Origin: an archaeon
GTDB taxonomy: Archaea > Hydrothermarchaeota > Hydrothermarchaeia > JALTZZ01 > JALUTC01
Length of the DNA: 14,555 bases
Direction of reading: 5' to 3'
Assembly: GCA_027058345.1 (NCBI GenBank)
Contig: JALUTC010000086.1
Location: 1-14,555 of the forward strand
Shown piece after piece: positions 1 through 6,815 of this stretch. A program made the position numbers and the translations under genes. A model generated the notes under the pieces. The model did no database searches. It was not told where the DNA came from and worked only from the letters and a program-made list of their open reading frames with translations. Each line of letters starts with the position of its first letter. Within the stretch, counting starts at the first letter, position 1.

Positions 1-901
1 TGGATTTTACATTCCTGGAGGGAAAAAATCCTATCCCTCAACATTACTAATGCTCGCAGCTCCAGCAAGAGTTGCAGGTGTTAAAGAAATCGCTGTAACT
101 TCTCCTCCAAAAAATGGAAAAATTTCCAATGAGATTCTTCTCGCATGTTATATCTCTGGTATAAAGGAAATTTATTGTATAGGAGGAGTTCAAGCAATTG
201 CCGCACTTGCATATGGGACAGAAAGTGTTAGAAATGTTCACAAGATATTTGGTCCTGGGAATATATATGTAACTGCTGCAAAAATATTGATAAGTAAGGA
301 TGTTCCAATAGATTTAATAGCAGGTCCTAGTGAAATAGTAATTGTTGCAGATGGGAGTGCAAATCCAGAATATATCGCTCTAGATTTGTTAGCACAGGCA
401 GAACATGATTTCGATGCATTTACATGCTTAATAACGGATAGTAAGGATTTAATAGAAAGGGTTAAGATTTATATAGATAGGTATAAAAATTTGAGCGAGA
501 TTGCTAAGGAATCGATTGAAAAGGGATATATTGTTTATTGTAATGATTTGGAAAAAATAATCGATGTCGTTAATGAAATTGCTCCTGAACATTTAGAGAT
601 AATTCATGAGAAATCAGATTATATATTTGAAAGGATAAAGAATGCTGGAAATATTTTTATTGGTGAAAACTCTCCAGTCGCTTTAGGCGATTACATTACA
701 GGAACGAATCATGTATTACCAACAATGGGATTTGCAAAATCTATGTCATCAGTAAATGTTTTAAGCTTTTTAAAATTTATACAATATCAAAAAATATCGA
801 GAGAATTTTTTGAAAAGTATGCGAGATATGCAATCGAGATTGCTAACCTAGAGGGAATGATATTACATAAGAAAAGTTTGGAGATAAGATTTTTGAAGTA
901 A
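1..901 (+). CDS. hisD: Histidinol dehydrogenase, 5'-truncated by the window edge
   Basis: Histidinol dehydrogenase catalyses the last two NAD-dependent oxidations of histidine biosynthesis, L-histidinol to L-histidine, in the cytoplasm. The frame is open from base 2, and its first visible residues (GFYIPGGKKSYPS) match the family's PGG..YPS region, so the ATG at 50 is internal and the true start lies outside. About 299 residues of a usual 430 or so are present. Catalytic landmarks appear in family order: GPSEI, QAEHD (zinc ligands Gln and His, near base 394), APEHLE (the Glu-His acid/base pair, near 580), GDYITGTNHVLPT (zinc-ligand Asp and catalytic His, near 690) and EGMILHK (zinc-ligand His, near 855). 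The zinc and catalytic residues of the visible part are all intact. trpB2 follows 9 nt after the stop on the same strand, so the two are probably co-transcribed. No other his gene is visible. Confidence 0.97.
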   Translation, partial: GFYIPGGKKSYPSTLLMLAAPARVAGVKEIAVTSPPKNGKISNEILLACYISGIKEIYCIGGVQAIAALAYGTESVRNVHKIFGPGNIYVTAAKILISKDVPIDLIAGPSEIVIVADGSANPEYIALDLLAQAEHDFDAFTCLITDSKDLIERVKIYIDRYKNLSEIAKESIEKGYIVYCNDLEKIIDVVNEIAPEHLEIIHEKSDYIFERIKNAGNIFIGENSPVALGDYITGTNHVLPTMGFAKSMSSVNVLSFLKFIQYQKISREFFEKYARYAIEIANLEGMILHKKSLEIRFLK

Positions 902-910
902 AGGATTGGA

Positions 911-2230
911 ATGTTTTTTATGAAAGAAATAAAAATTTTGCTCGATATAGATGATATTCCAAAAAAGTGGTACAATATATTACCCGATTTGCCTGAAAAA
1001 TTGCCACCATATCTGCATCCAATAACGAAGAAGCCAATAACGCCAAAAGATATGGAAGCATTATTTCCAAAATCATTAATAGAGCAAGAATTCAGCGAAA
1101 AAAGATACATAGATATTCCTGAAGAAGTTTTGAACGCATACATAAAGGTTGGAAGACCTACCCCATTATATAGGGCAAGAAAATTGGAAGAATACTTAAA
1201 TACGCCAGCAAAAATATATTATAAAAGGGAAGATGTAAGCTTTACAGGAAGCCATAAAACAAATACTGCAATAGCTCAAGCTTATTATAATAAAATAGAA
1301 GGTATAAAAACGTTGGCAACCGAAACTGGAGCTGGTCAATGGGGTTCAGCTCTATCTCTTGCATGTTCGATGTTTGATTTGGAATGCGTTGTCTTCATGG
1401 TTCGTGCAAGCTATTATCAAAAACCTTATAGAAGAGTCATAATGCAATTATATGGAGCAAAGGTATATCCTTCACCTTCAGAAATAACTGATTTTGGAAG
1501 AAAGATATTAAAGGAAAATCCAAATCATCCTGGAAGCTTAGGGATTGCAATAAGCGAGGCAATAGAATTTGTAATTAAAAATGAAAATGCAAAATATTCC
1601 TTAGGCTCTGTATTAAATCACGTTCTATTGCATCAAACGATAATAGGTCAGGAAGTTTTAAAACAATTGGAAATCATTGATATAGTTCCAGATGTTATGA
1701 TTGGATGTGTTGGTGGAGGTAGTAATTTTTCAGGATTCATATACCCAATGCTTGGAAAGATTTTGAGAAAGGAAATTGATAAGAAGATTAGATTCATTGC
1801 TGTTGAACCAACATCTTGTCCAACATTAACCAAAGGAGAATATAAATATGATTATGGAGACACTGCTGGATTAACACCATTATTAAAGATGTATACTCTT
1901 GGACATGATTTTGTACCTCCTCCAATACATGCAGGTGGATTAAGATATCATGGAGATGCTCCAAGTTTATGCCTATTATATAATAAGGGATACATTGAAG
2001 CTAGAGCATATAATCAACATGAAATATTTGAAGCAGGAAAGATATTTGCAAAGACTGAAGGCATAGTTCCAGCTCCGGAATCGTGTCATGCAATAAAAGC
2101 AGTCATCGATGAAGCTTTGGATGCAAAGAAGAAGAATGAAGAAAAAATAATAGTTTTCAATTTAAGTGGTCACGGATTATTAGATTTGAAGGGATACCAG
2201 GATTATTTGGAAGGGAAGCTTCCAAAATAA
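911..2230 (+). CDS. trpB2: Tryptophan synthase beta chain, TrpB2 type
   Basis: PLP-dependent beta-replacement enzyme that condenses indole with L-serine to tryptophan. The 439 residues are longer than classical TrpB (about 400) and carry TrpB2 hallmarks: an extended N-terminus, GRPTPLYRA (81-89), ETGAGQWG with Trp instead of His (138-145), and HAGGLRYHG (340-348). The PLP lysine is K116 in GSHKTNTA. The phosphate-binding loop GGGSN is at 268-272, and the C-terminal SGHG is at 419-422. Translation may begin at 911 or at the ATG at 920, which removes only MFF; neither has a strong ribosome-binding site. No trpA or other trp gene is in the window, so the sequence alone cannot tell whether this is the main TrpB or an indole-salvage enzyme. 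Its stop codon ends 1 nt before the stop of the convergent HTH gene. Confidence 0.96.
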   Translation: MFFMKEIKILLDIDDIPKKWYNILPDLPEKLPPYLHPITKKPITPKDMEALFPKSLIEQEFSEKRYIDIPEEVLNAYIKVGRPTPLYRARKLEEYLNTPAKIYYKREDVSFTGSHKTNTAIAQAYYNKIEGIKTLATETGAGQWGSALSLACSMFDLECVVFMVRASYYQKPYRRVIMQLYGAKVYPSPSEITDFGRKILKENPNHPGSLGIAISEAIEFVIKNENAKYSLGSVLNHVLLHQTIIGQEVLKQLEIIDIVPDVMIGCVGGGSNFSGFIYPMLGKILRKEIDKKIRFIAVEPTSCPTLTKGEYKYDYGDTAGLTPLLKMYTLGHDFVPPPIHAGGLRYHGDAPSLCLLYNKGYIEARAYNQHEIFEAGKIFAKTEGIVPAPESCHAIKAVIDEALDAKKKNEEKIIVFNLSGHGLLDLKGYQDYLEGKLPK

Positions 2231-2231
2231 A

Positions 2232-2465
2232 TCAATCTATTATTACTTCTTTATAACCCATTTTTCTGGCATTCTTCAATTTCTTAAGCTCTTTATAATA
2301 TTTTACGGTTTCCATTGCAAGTTCTACCTTTTTAAGAGCAGTTTTTAATATTCTACTAACCCTTGGTTGAGAAATGTTTAATATTCTAGCAATTTCCTCC
2401 TGCTTATATCCAAGCATATAATATCGAAGAACTTCAGCCTGTCTTTTTGTCAATATTCCATACAT
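2232..2465 (-). CDS. Small Tfx-like helix-turn-helix DNA-binding protein
   Basis: A 77-residue basic protein, probably a transcriptional regulator. Residues 5-48 read LTKRQAEVL...GYKQEEIARIL..SQPRVSRI, which is the pattern of the Tfx N-terminal domain and of sigma-region-4/LuxR-like helix-turn-helix domains. Tfx proteins are usually around 140 residues. Here only the DNA-binding half plus a Lys-rich helical tail is present, so this is a minimal member or a related family. I chose the ATG at 2465 because a GAGG sits 9 nt upstream and the HTH domain begins right after it. An upstream TTG at 2510 would add 15 residues with no domain match. The chosen start overlaps the end of the methionine-synthase gene by 32 nt, pointing to co-translation and possibly to control of methionine or one-carbon genes. 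The target is unknown. Confidence 0.82.
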   Translation of the reverse strand: MYGILTKRQAEVLRYYMLGYKQEEIARILNISQPRVSRILKTALKKVELAMETVKYYKELKKLKNARKMGYKEVIID

Positions 2466-3438
2466 GTTTCTTCGCCTCAACAACCCTTTCCAATACAGCT
2501 TTTGCAACAATTTTGTTTGGAAAGCTTCTCAAACCACAATCCGGACCTATAAACATGACTCTATCCCTAAATTTCTCAATTATTTTATTTAATCTAAATT
2601 TGACTATTGATAAATCTTCAATATAATCTTCATGCGAAACCTTACCCTTCCTACTCATAATTTCGGCATACATTCTATCAACATCTGTTCTAATAATTCC
2701 AGCTCTTAAAAATTTGTCATATTTCTCCAGCTCCTCGTATTTTATTAATTCAATGTTTATTGGATTTGAAGCAAACTCACATCCTATAATTTTTACTTCG
2801 GAATTTAATATAGGGCTTATCACCTTTAAGCTATGTAAATGTATTTGAACGTTTTTAAACCCTTTAACTGCTTTATCAATTATATCGGTAATGTCATCTA
2901 TGCTAATGTTTAAAAAGTCAACATATCCTATGCTTGGTTCATCTATAGATATAGTATATGTTTCTGCATATCTTTCATTTATTATACTATTTTTAATAAA
3001 TCTTCTTACACTTCTCGCAAAGTTTTCCAACAAATCCTTATGCATATAATTTCCGAATTCCTTTAAGTATAATTCTATTGGTCCAGTTACGCATACCTTT
3101 AACAATAATTTTTTACCGGTTTCTTCGTAAAACTCTTTCGATAATCTTTTAACAATTTCGTTTTCAACAATGATTGCTCTTCCTTCATTTATAAGGTATG
3201 GTTCTTCCTGGTATTTTTTAATAGGTATTAGAAATTGATCGTACATATTTTGAAGCTGTGGATAACAGATGACGTCCAATCCAGATTCGAGTTTTAACTT
3301 GAACGATGTATAAACTTCGTTGTAAAATTTATACGAAGAATAGTCTTCCTTTAGTAATATTTTATCATATATTTCGAAGTATTCGTTTAACGATTCCTTA
3401 TTTTCTATTGGAAAGCTACCAACGTCATCGGTTAACAT
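2434..3438 (-). CDS. Core-MetE-like (archaeal) methionine synthase family protein
   Basis: A 334-residue cobalamin-independent methionine synthase catalytic domain, without the N-terminal half found in 750-residue bacterial MetE. Such short archaeal enzymes make methionine by methylating homocysteine, using a corrinoid protein or another donor rather than polyglutamyl-folate. Visible landmarks are VGSFP (6-10, the MetE barrel start), SIDEPSIG (164-171, like IDEP in MetE), IHLHS (199-203), GCEFASNP (219-226) and GPDCGL (298-303). By alignment with E. coli MetE zinc ligands H641, C643, E665 and C726, the equivalents are H200, H202, E221 and C301, so the second ligand is His rather than Cys. The ATG at 3438 is 1 nt past the stop of the upstream CRM gene, and the HTH gene starts inside its 3' end. 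The homocysteine-methylating role is inferred from family. Another methyltransferase of the UROD/MetE superfamily remains possible. Confidence 0.85.
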   Translation of the reverse strand: MLTDDVGSFPIENKESLNEYFEIYDKILLKEDYSSYKFYNEVYTSFKLKLESGLDVICYPQLQNMYDQFLIPIKKYQEEPYLINEGRAIIVENEIVKRLSKEFYEETGKKLLLKVCVTGPIELYLKEFGNYMHKDLLENFARSVRRFIKNSIINERYAETYTISIDEPSIGYVDFLNISIDDITDIIDKAVKGFKNVQIHLHSLKVISPILNSEVKIIGCEFASNPINIELIKYEELEKYDKFLRAGIIRTDVDRMYAEIMSRKGKVSHEDYIEDLSIVKFRLNKIIEKFRDRVMFIGPDCGLRSFPNKIVAKAVLERVVEAKKHVWNIDKKTG

Positions 3439-3439
3439 A

Positions 3440-3715
3440 TTACTTTAATTTATAAACTGTTATTGTCCTTCCTCTAACATCAACGATCAACAAATTCTTT
3501 ATTCTCCTTTGCAATTCTTCACATGCCTTGTCAACATCTATTGGAGAATTTTTAAGAACCCTTATCTTTATGGGATTTTCATGTTCTAATCTTCTCTCAA
3601 GTTCTCTTATAAATTCATCCGTTATTCCTTTCTTTCCTATTTGTATTTTTGCCTTCATCGTAATCGACTTCTTTCTCATCTCTATCTTTATCTTCTTTAT
3701 TCTCTTTTCATCCAT
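3440..3715 (-). CDS. YhbY/CRM-domain RNA-binding protein
   Basis: A 91-residue single CRM (CRS1-YhbY) domain protein. The signature IQIGKKGITDEFI, with its GxxG-type RNA-binding loop, is at residues 25-37. It follows a basic first helix (1-20) and precedes the expected alpha-beta region ending in RTITVYKL. Bacterial YhbY binds the large-subunit rRNA precursor, and archaeal stand-alone CRM proteins are presumed to act in ribosome assembly. That role is inferred here. The start at 3715 is kept because the first helix belongs to the domain. The gene is first in a tight minus-strand unit with the methionine synthase (1 nt gap) and the HTH gene. Its ATG is only 5 bp from the ATG of divergent ribC, so its promoter must overlap ribC coding sequence. 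Confidence 0.93.
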   Translation of the reverse strand: MDEKRIKKIKIEMRKKSITMKAKIQIGKKGITDEFIRELERRLEHENPIKIRVLKNSPIDVDKACEELQRRIKNLLIVDVRGRTITVYKLK

Positions 3716-3720
3716 ATATT

Positions 3721-4188
3721 ATGAAAAAAATAGGAATTGTTGACACAACATTCTCCAGATATGATATGGCAAAGGAAGCAATTGATGAAATAAAAAAGAG
3801 GGCTACAAATGTTAAAATAATAAGAAGAACGGTTCCTGGGATAAAAGATATTCCTGTCGAATGTAAGAAGCTTATAGAAGAAGAAGGATGTGACATAGTC
3901 ATTGCATTTGGATATGTAGGTCCTAGTAAAATTGATAAATATAGCTATCTAGCATATAGCATTGGAATGCAACTCGTCCAAATACTTACAAACAAGCATG
4001 TAATAGATGTAACTGTTCACGAAGATGAGGCAAAGGATGAAAAGGAATTGATAAAAATATGTATAAATAGGGCTAGAGAACATGCAATCAATGCTTTATA
4101 CTTATTATTTAATCCCGAAAAGTTAACAAGATTTGCAGGAACTGGTCAGAGACAGGGAGAGGAAGATGTTGGTCCTTTAAGGATGTAA
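3721..4188 (+). CDS. ribC: Archaeal-type riboflavin synthase
   Basis: Dismutates two 6,7-dimethyl-8-ribityllumazine molecules into riboflavin and the pyrimidine precursor, the last step of riboflavin synthesis. The archaeal enzyme is related to lumazine synthase and unrelated to bacterial RibE. At 155 residues the length is typical. Family landmarks are GIVDTTFSRYDMA (5-17), RRTVPGIKD near residue 40, EEEGCDIVIAFG, TNKHVIDVTVHEDEAKDEKE in the second half, and the C-terminal LTRFAGTGQRQG..DVGP. The middle stretch VGPSKIDKYSYLAYSIGM differs from the Met-Pro-Gly/Ala-His-Glu-Ala-Ser version I remember from methanogens, so a conserved His may be absent. The gene starts 5 bp from its divergent neighbour and is probably leaderless. 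Its last 12 nt overlap the end of the convergent radical SAM gene. Confidence 0.94.
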   Translation: MKKIGIVDTTFSRYDMAKEAIDEIKKRATNVKIIRRTVPGIKDIPVECKKLIEEEGCDIVIAFGYVGPSKIDKYSYLAYSIGMQLVQILTNKHVIDVTVHEDEAKDEKELIKICINRAREHAINALYLLFNPEKLTRFAGTGQRQGEEDVGPLRM

Positions 4189-5160
4189 CAATGCGCAGCA
4201 ATCTCTTTCAATTAATTTATATTTAATATTGTGTTCATCCAACATTTTTATAAGTCCAGTACTTGGAACGGCTATCTTTGTCACGCCAGCTTTCACAGCT
4301 TCGAAATCCAATCTCTCTCTATATTTTGTACCAGGTCTTACACAACTGAGTGCAACTTCGACGTCAAACATTATATTTGCAATCGCTGCTATTTTACAAA
4401 CCTTTTCTATATCTGGCATAGGCACGTCTCCCATCTCAGTACCTTTTGTTGGTATAAGAACAACTATTACAACGGTGTCTAAGTTTTTTGCATATTTCCA
4501 TATAACTTCCAATGCTTTCAACTCGTGAGTATTTTCCGAAATATTTCCAAAATCCAATCCACATATAACATGAGGTCCTAATCTAATATTGCTATCGTTT
4601 ATATAATTTATCGTTTGTATATATCTTTCAACAGGTATTTCTATGCCAAAAACTCTTTTTGTTAAATCCCCACTTCCAACAACATCTAATAGAGAAGAAT
4701 CCAGACCAGCATCGTTTAAGATTTCGACCTGTTTTTTATTTATAGGTCCTGTATGTGCAAGAATTTTCATTCGAAGTTCTTCCTTTATCTTTTTAATAGC
4801 ATCGTGAAAATATTCTAAAGGTACCGTTCCATCCTTTCTACTGCCGCCACTCAATACTATTCCATTTATACCTTTTTCTTTTAATATTGATGCAACTCGA
4901 AACAATTCCTCGTTAGTTTCAGCAGGAATCATATGTTTCAAGTAATGCCTATTACAATGCTTACACCTCAACTCGCACTTAGTTCCAGTTACGGATATAG
5001 GTACAAAGGCATTCTTCATCAGTAATAATTCCTTTCTCTTTTCTTCAGAAACTTCTTTGGAAAATTCGTAGAGCGTTTCTTTATCGATGCTTTTAAAAAT
5101 TTCCTTTAAATATTCGTATCTAACATCTCCATTGTAAATCTTTCTCAGTAGATATTTCAT
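4177..5160 (-). CDS. Radical SAM protein, BioB-like (COG1856 type), possible lipoyl-synthase-like enzyme
   Basis: A 327-residue radical SAM enzyme. The Fe-S cluster motif CELRCKHC gives cysteines C62, C66 and C69, and SGGS near 104-107 is the SAM-binding glycine motif. The order SVTG, the cysteine motif, YLKHMIPA, LSGGS.KDG, AHTGP, VVGS, GPHVICGLDFG, VVLIPTKGTEMG, SCVRPG is that of the archaeal group once labelled an uncharacterised homolog of biotin synthase. From memory, members of this wider group have been tied to archaeal lipoyl synthesis (LipS1/LipS2). I cannot confirm that this protein belongs to that clade. Extra cysteines C273 and the C-terminal pair C321-C322 could hold a second cluster. 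I prefer the ATG at 5160: a TTG at 5241 would add 27 hydrophobic residues unlike the family and run far into divergent pheA. No lipoate-protein partner or sulfur gene is adjacent. Confidence 0.85.
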   Translation of the reverse strand: MKYLLRKIYNGDVRYEYLKEIFKSIDKETLYEFSKEVSEEKRKELLLMKNAFVPISVTGTKCELRCKHCNRHYLKHMIPAETNEELFRVASILKEKGINGIVLSGGSRKDGTVPLEYFHDAIKKIKEELRMKILAHTGPINKKQVEILNDAGLDSSLLDVVGSGDLTKRVFGIEIPVERYIQTINYINDSNIRLGPHVICGLDFGNISENTHELKALEVIWKYAKNLDTVVIVVLIPTKGTEMGDVPMPDIEKVCKIAAIANIMFDVEVALSCVRPGTKYRERLDFEAVKAGVTKIAVPSTGLIKMLDEHNIKYKLIERDCCALLHP

Positions 5161-5183
5161 ATTGAAATAAATTATAATAAAAT

Positions 5184-6269
5184 ATGCGAGATTTATCAAA
5201 ATTGAGAGAAGAGATTGACGAGATTGATTCAGAAATAGCAAGACTTTTAAGAAGAAGGTTTGAGATTGTTAGAAAAATTTCAGAGACAAAGGTATTTTCA
5301 TGCATAGGGATAGATGATAGAAATAGAGAGATGGAGATTTTCTTAAATTATAAAAAATATTTGGAGGATGTTGTAAGTAATGAATTTATAGAAAAATTTA
5401 TAGACTTATTATTGAATGAGAGTAAAAGAATTCAAAGGTCTTTCAAAAAGAATTTAACCGTTGCCCTTCTTGGACCGGAAGGGACGTTCAGCGATGAGGC
5501 GTGCGATAAATTCTTTGGGAATGTTGTAAAAATATTTTGTAACGATTTCGAAGAGATATTTGATATGGTAGAAGGTTCGAGAGCAAATTTTGGAATAATT
5601 CCGATTGAGAATACGAGGAATGGATTGATAGGTATTGTTTTGGATTTATTGATAGAAAGAGATGTTAAAATTTCTGGAGAAGTTGTTCTAGATATAAATC
5701 TCTGTCTATTAAGCATGGAAAATGATTTAAGAAATGTACGTGAAATTTATTCGAATTCCTTCGCAATATCTCAATGCAAGAAATTTATAAAAAGATATGG
5801 ATTTTCTGTGAAAGAATTTTCAAGCACAGCAGAAGCTGCAAAATATATTAAAGAAAATAAGATATTTGGTGTAGGAATAATTGGTTCGAAATTATTGTCG
5901 AAGAAATATGGACTAAATATTCTTGCAGAAAATATTCAAGACGTTAAAAATAATAGAACAAGATTTATAATAATCTCTAAAAATTTTATACCAAAGCCTT
6001 CAGGCATGGATAAAACTTCGATAGCAATATCTTTAGAAGATAAACCAGGAATGTTATATAAAGTATTGAAATCATTTGCAATAAGGAATATAAATCTTAA
6101 AAGAATAAACTCGAGAATATATAATAGGACTGGGAAATGTATATTTTTCATAGATATAGATGGTCATATAGAGAATGATAACGTTAGAGAAGCGATAGAT
6201 GAAATTAGAGAGATTTCTTCATACTTTAAATTCCTTGGTAGTTATAAAATGTATCAAACAGATATATAA
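5184..6269 (+). CDS. pheA: Bifunctional chorismate mutase / prephenate dehydratase with ACT domain
   Basis: Converts chorismate to prephenate and then phenylpyruvate for phenylalanine synthesis. The 361 residues have three parts. The AroQ chorismate mutase (1-88) keeps all active-site residues by alignment to the E. coli P-protein: R8, R25, K36, D45, R48, E49 and Q84. The prephenate dehydratase (92-265) has GPEGTFS, PIEN (140-143), STAEAA and the catalytic TRF motif at T259-F261. The ACT regulatory domain (about 278-355) has DKPGMLYK, but at 308-312 reads INSRI where the usual Phe-binding motif is ESRP. The catalytic parts therefore look active, while feedback inhibition may be altered. The ATG is 23 bp from the start of the divergent radical SAM gene, with no Shine-Dalgarno site. 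It heads a plus-strand run reaching 8204, and amzA starts 9 nt after its stop. Confidence 0.97.
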   Translation: MRDLSKLREEIDEIDSEIARLLRRRFEIVRKISETKVFSCIGIDDRNREMEIFLNYKKYLEDVVSNEFIEKFIDLLLNESKRIQRSFKKNLTVALLGPEGTFSDEACDKFFGNVVKIFCNDFEEIFDMVEGSRANFGIIPIENTRNGLIGIVLDLLIERDVKISGEVVLDINLCLLSMENDLRNVREIYSNSFAISQCKKFIKRYGFSVKEFSSTAEAAKYIKENKIFGVGIIGSKLLSKKYGLNILAENIQDVKNNRTRFIIISKNFIPKPSGMDKTSIAISLEDKPGMLYKVLKSFAIRNINLKRINSRIYNRTGKCIFFIDIDGHIENDNVREAIDEIREISSYFKFLGSYKMYQTDI

Positions 6270-6278
6270 TTATATAAT

Positions 6279-6815
6279 ATGAGGGTTCTTGTTTATGTTC
6301 TTGATGATTTGAAATGTATTCGTCAAGATTTATTGCAGGAAGTCATTAAAGAATTGGAAAATTATCTAAAGGTGAAGTTTTTCGTTGAAAAATTCTTCGG
6401 AAATATTCCAAAAGATTGTTACAATCAAAGAAGAATGCAATACAATGCTGAAAGGTTATTATCGTTTGTGAAATATTTAAACCTAAATTATGACAAGGTA
6501 ATCTCATTAATCTGTGAAGATATTTATGTTGAAGGAACAAATTTTGTGTTTGGATTGGCAGAGATTAATGGAAAGTATTGCATACTATCCTTAAGAAGGC
6601 TTATAAGTATAAACGATGAATTATTTAAAACGAGAGTTTTCAAGGAAATGTTACACGAACTTGGACATTGCTTTGGTTTGAAACATTGTGCAAACGATTG
6701 TGCTATGAGATTTTCAAATAGCTTATTTGAAGTAGATACTAAAAATAAATATTTATGTGAGAAATGCTACAATTATATAATGTTAAAATTAGAGAATTTA
6801 AGAAATCAGACATAA
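6279..6815 (+). CDS. amzA: Archaemetzincin zinc metalloprotease
   Basis: A 178-residue protein of the archaemetzincin family of zinc peptidases, found in archaea and some eukaryotes; the physiological substrate is unknown. The catalytic motif HELGHCFGLKHC gives zinc ligands H126, H130 and H136 with general base E127. It is followed by the family-specific cysteines of a second zinc site: C137, C141 (in CAMRFSNS, with the metzincin Met-turn at M143), C160 and C163 (LCEKC). The N-terminus (MRVLVYVLDD) has no signal peptide, so the protein is probably cytoplasmic. The length is typical and all metal ligands are present. The gene lies 9 nt after pheA, and its 3' end overlaps the acetyltransferase gene by 52 nt. 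Confidence 0.95.
   Translation: MRVLVYVLDDLKCIRQDLLQEVIKELENYLKVKFFVEKFFGNIPKDCYNQRRMQYNAERLLSFVKYLNLNYDKVISLICEDIYVEGTNFVFGLAEINGKYCILSLRRLISINDELFKTRVFKEMLHELGHCFGLKHCANDCAMRFSNSLFEVDTKNKYLCEKCYNYIMLKLENLRNQT

Noticed and set aside
2466..2510. Longer HTH protein starting at TTG 2510
   Set aside because: The extra 15 residues lie in the methionine-synthase gene and add no domain. The ATG at 2465 has a GAGG at proper spacing.
5161..5241. N-terminal extension of the radical SAM protein from a TTG at 5241, giving a hydrophobic, membrane-like leader
   Set aside because: The extension is antisense to the start of pheA, begins with TTG and has no family match. The ATG at 5160 gives the normal N-terminus.
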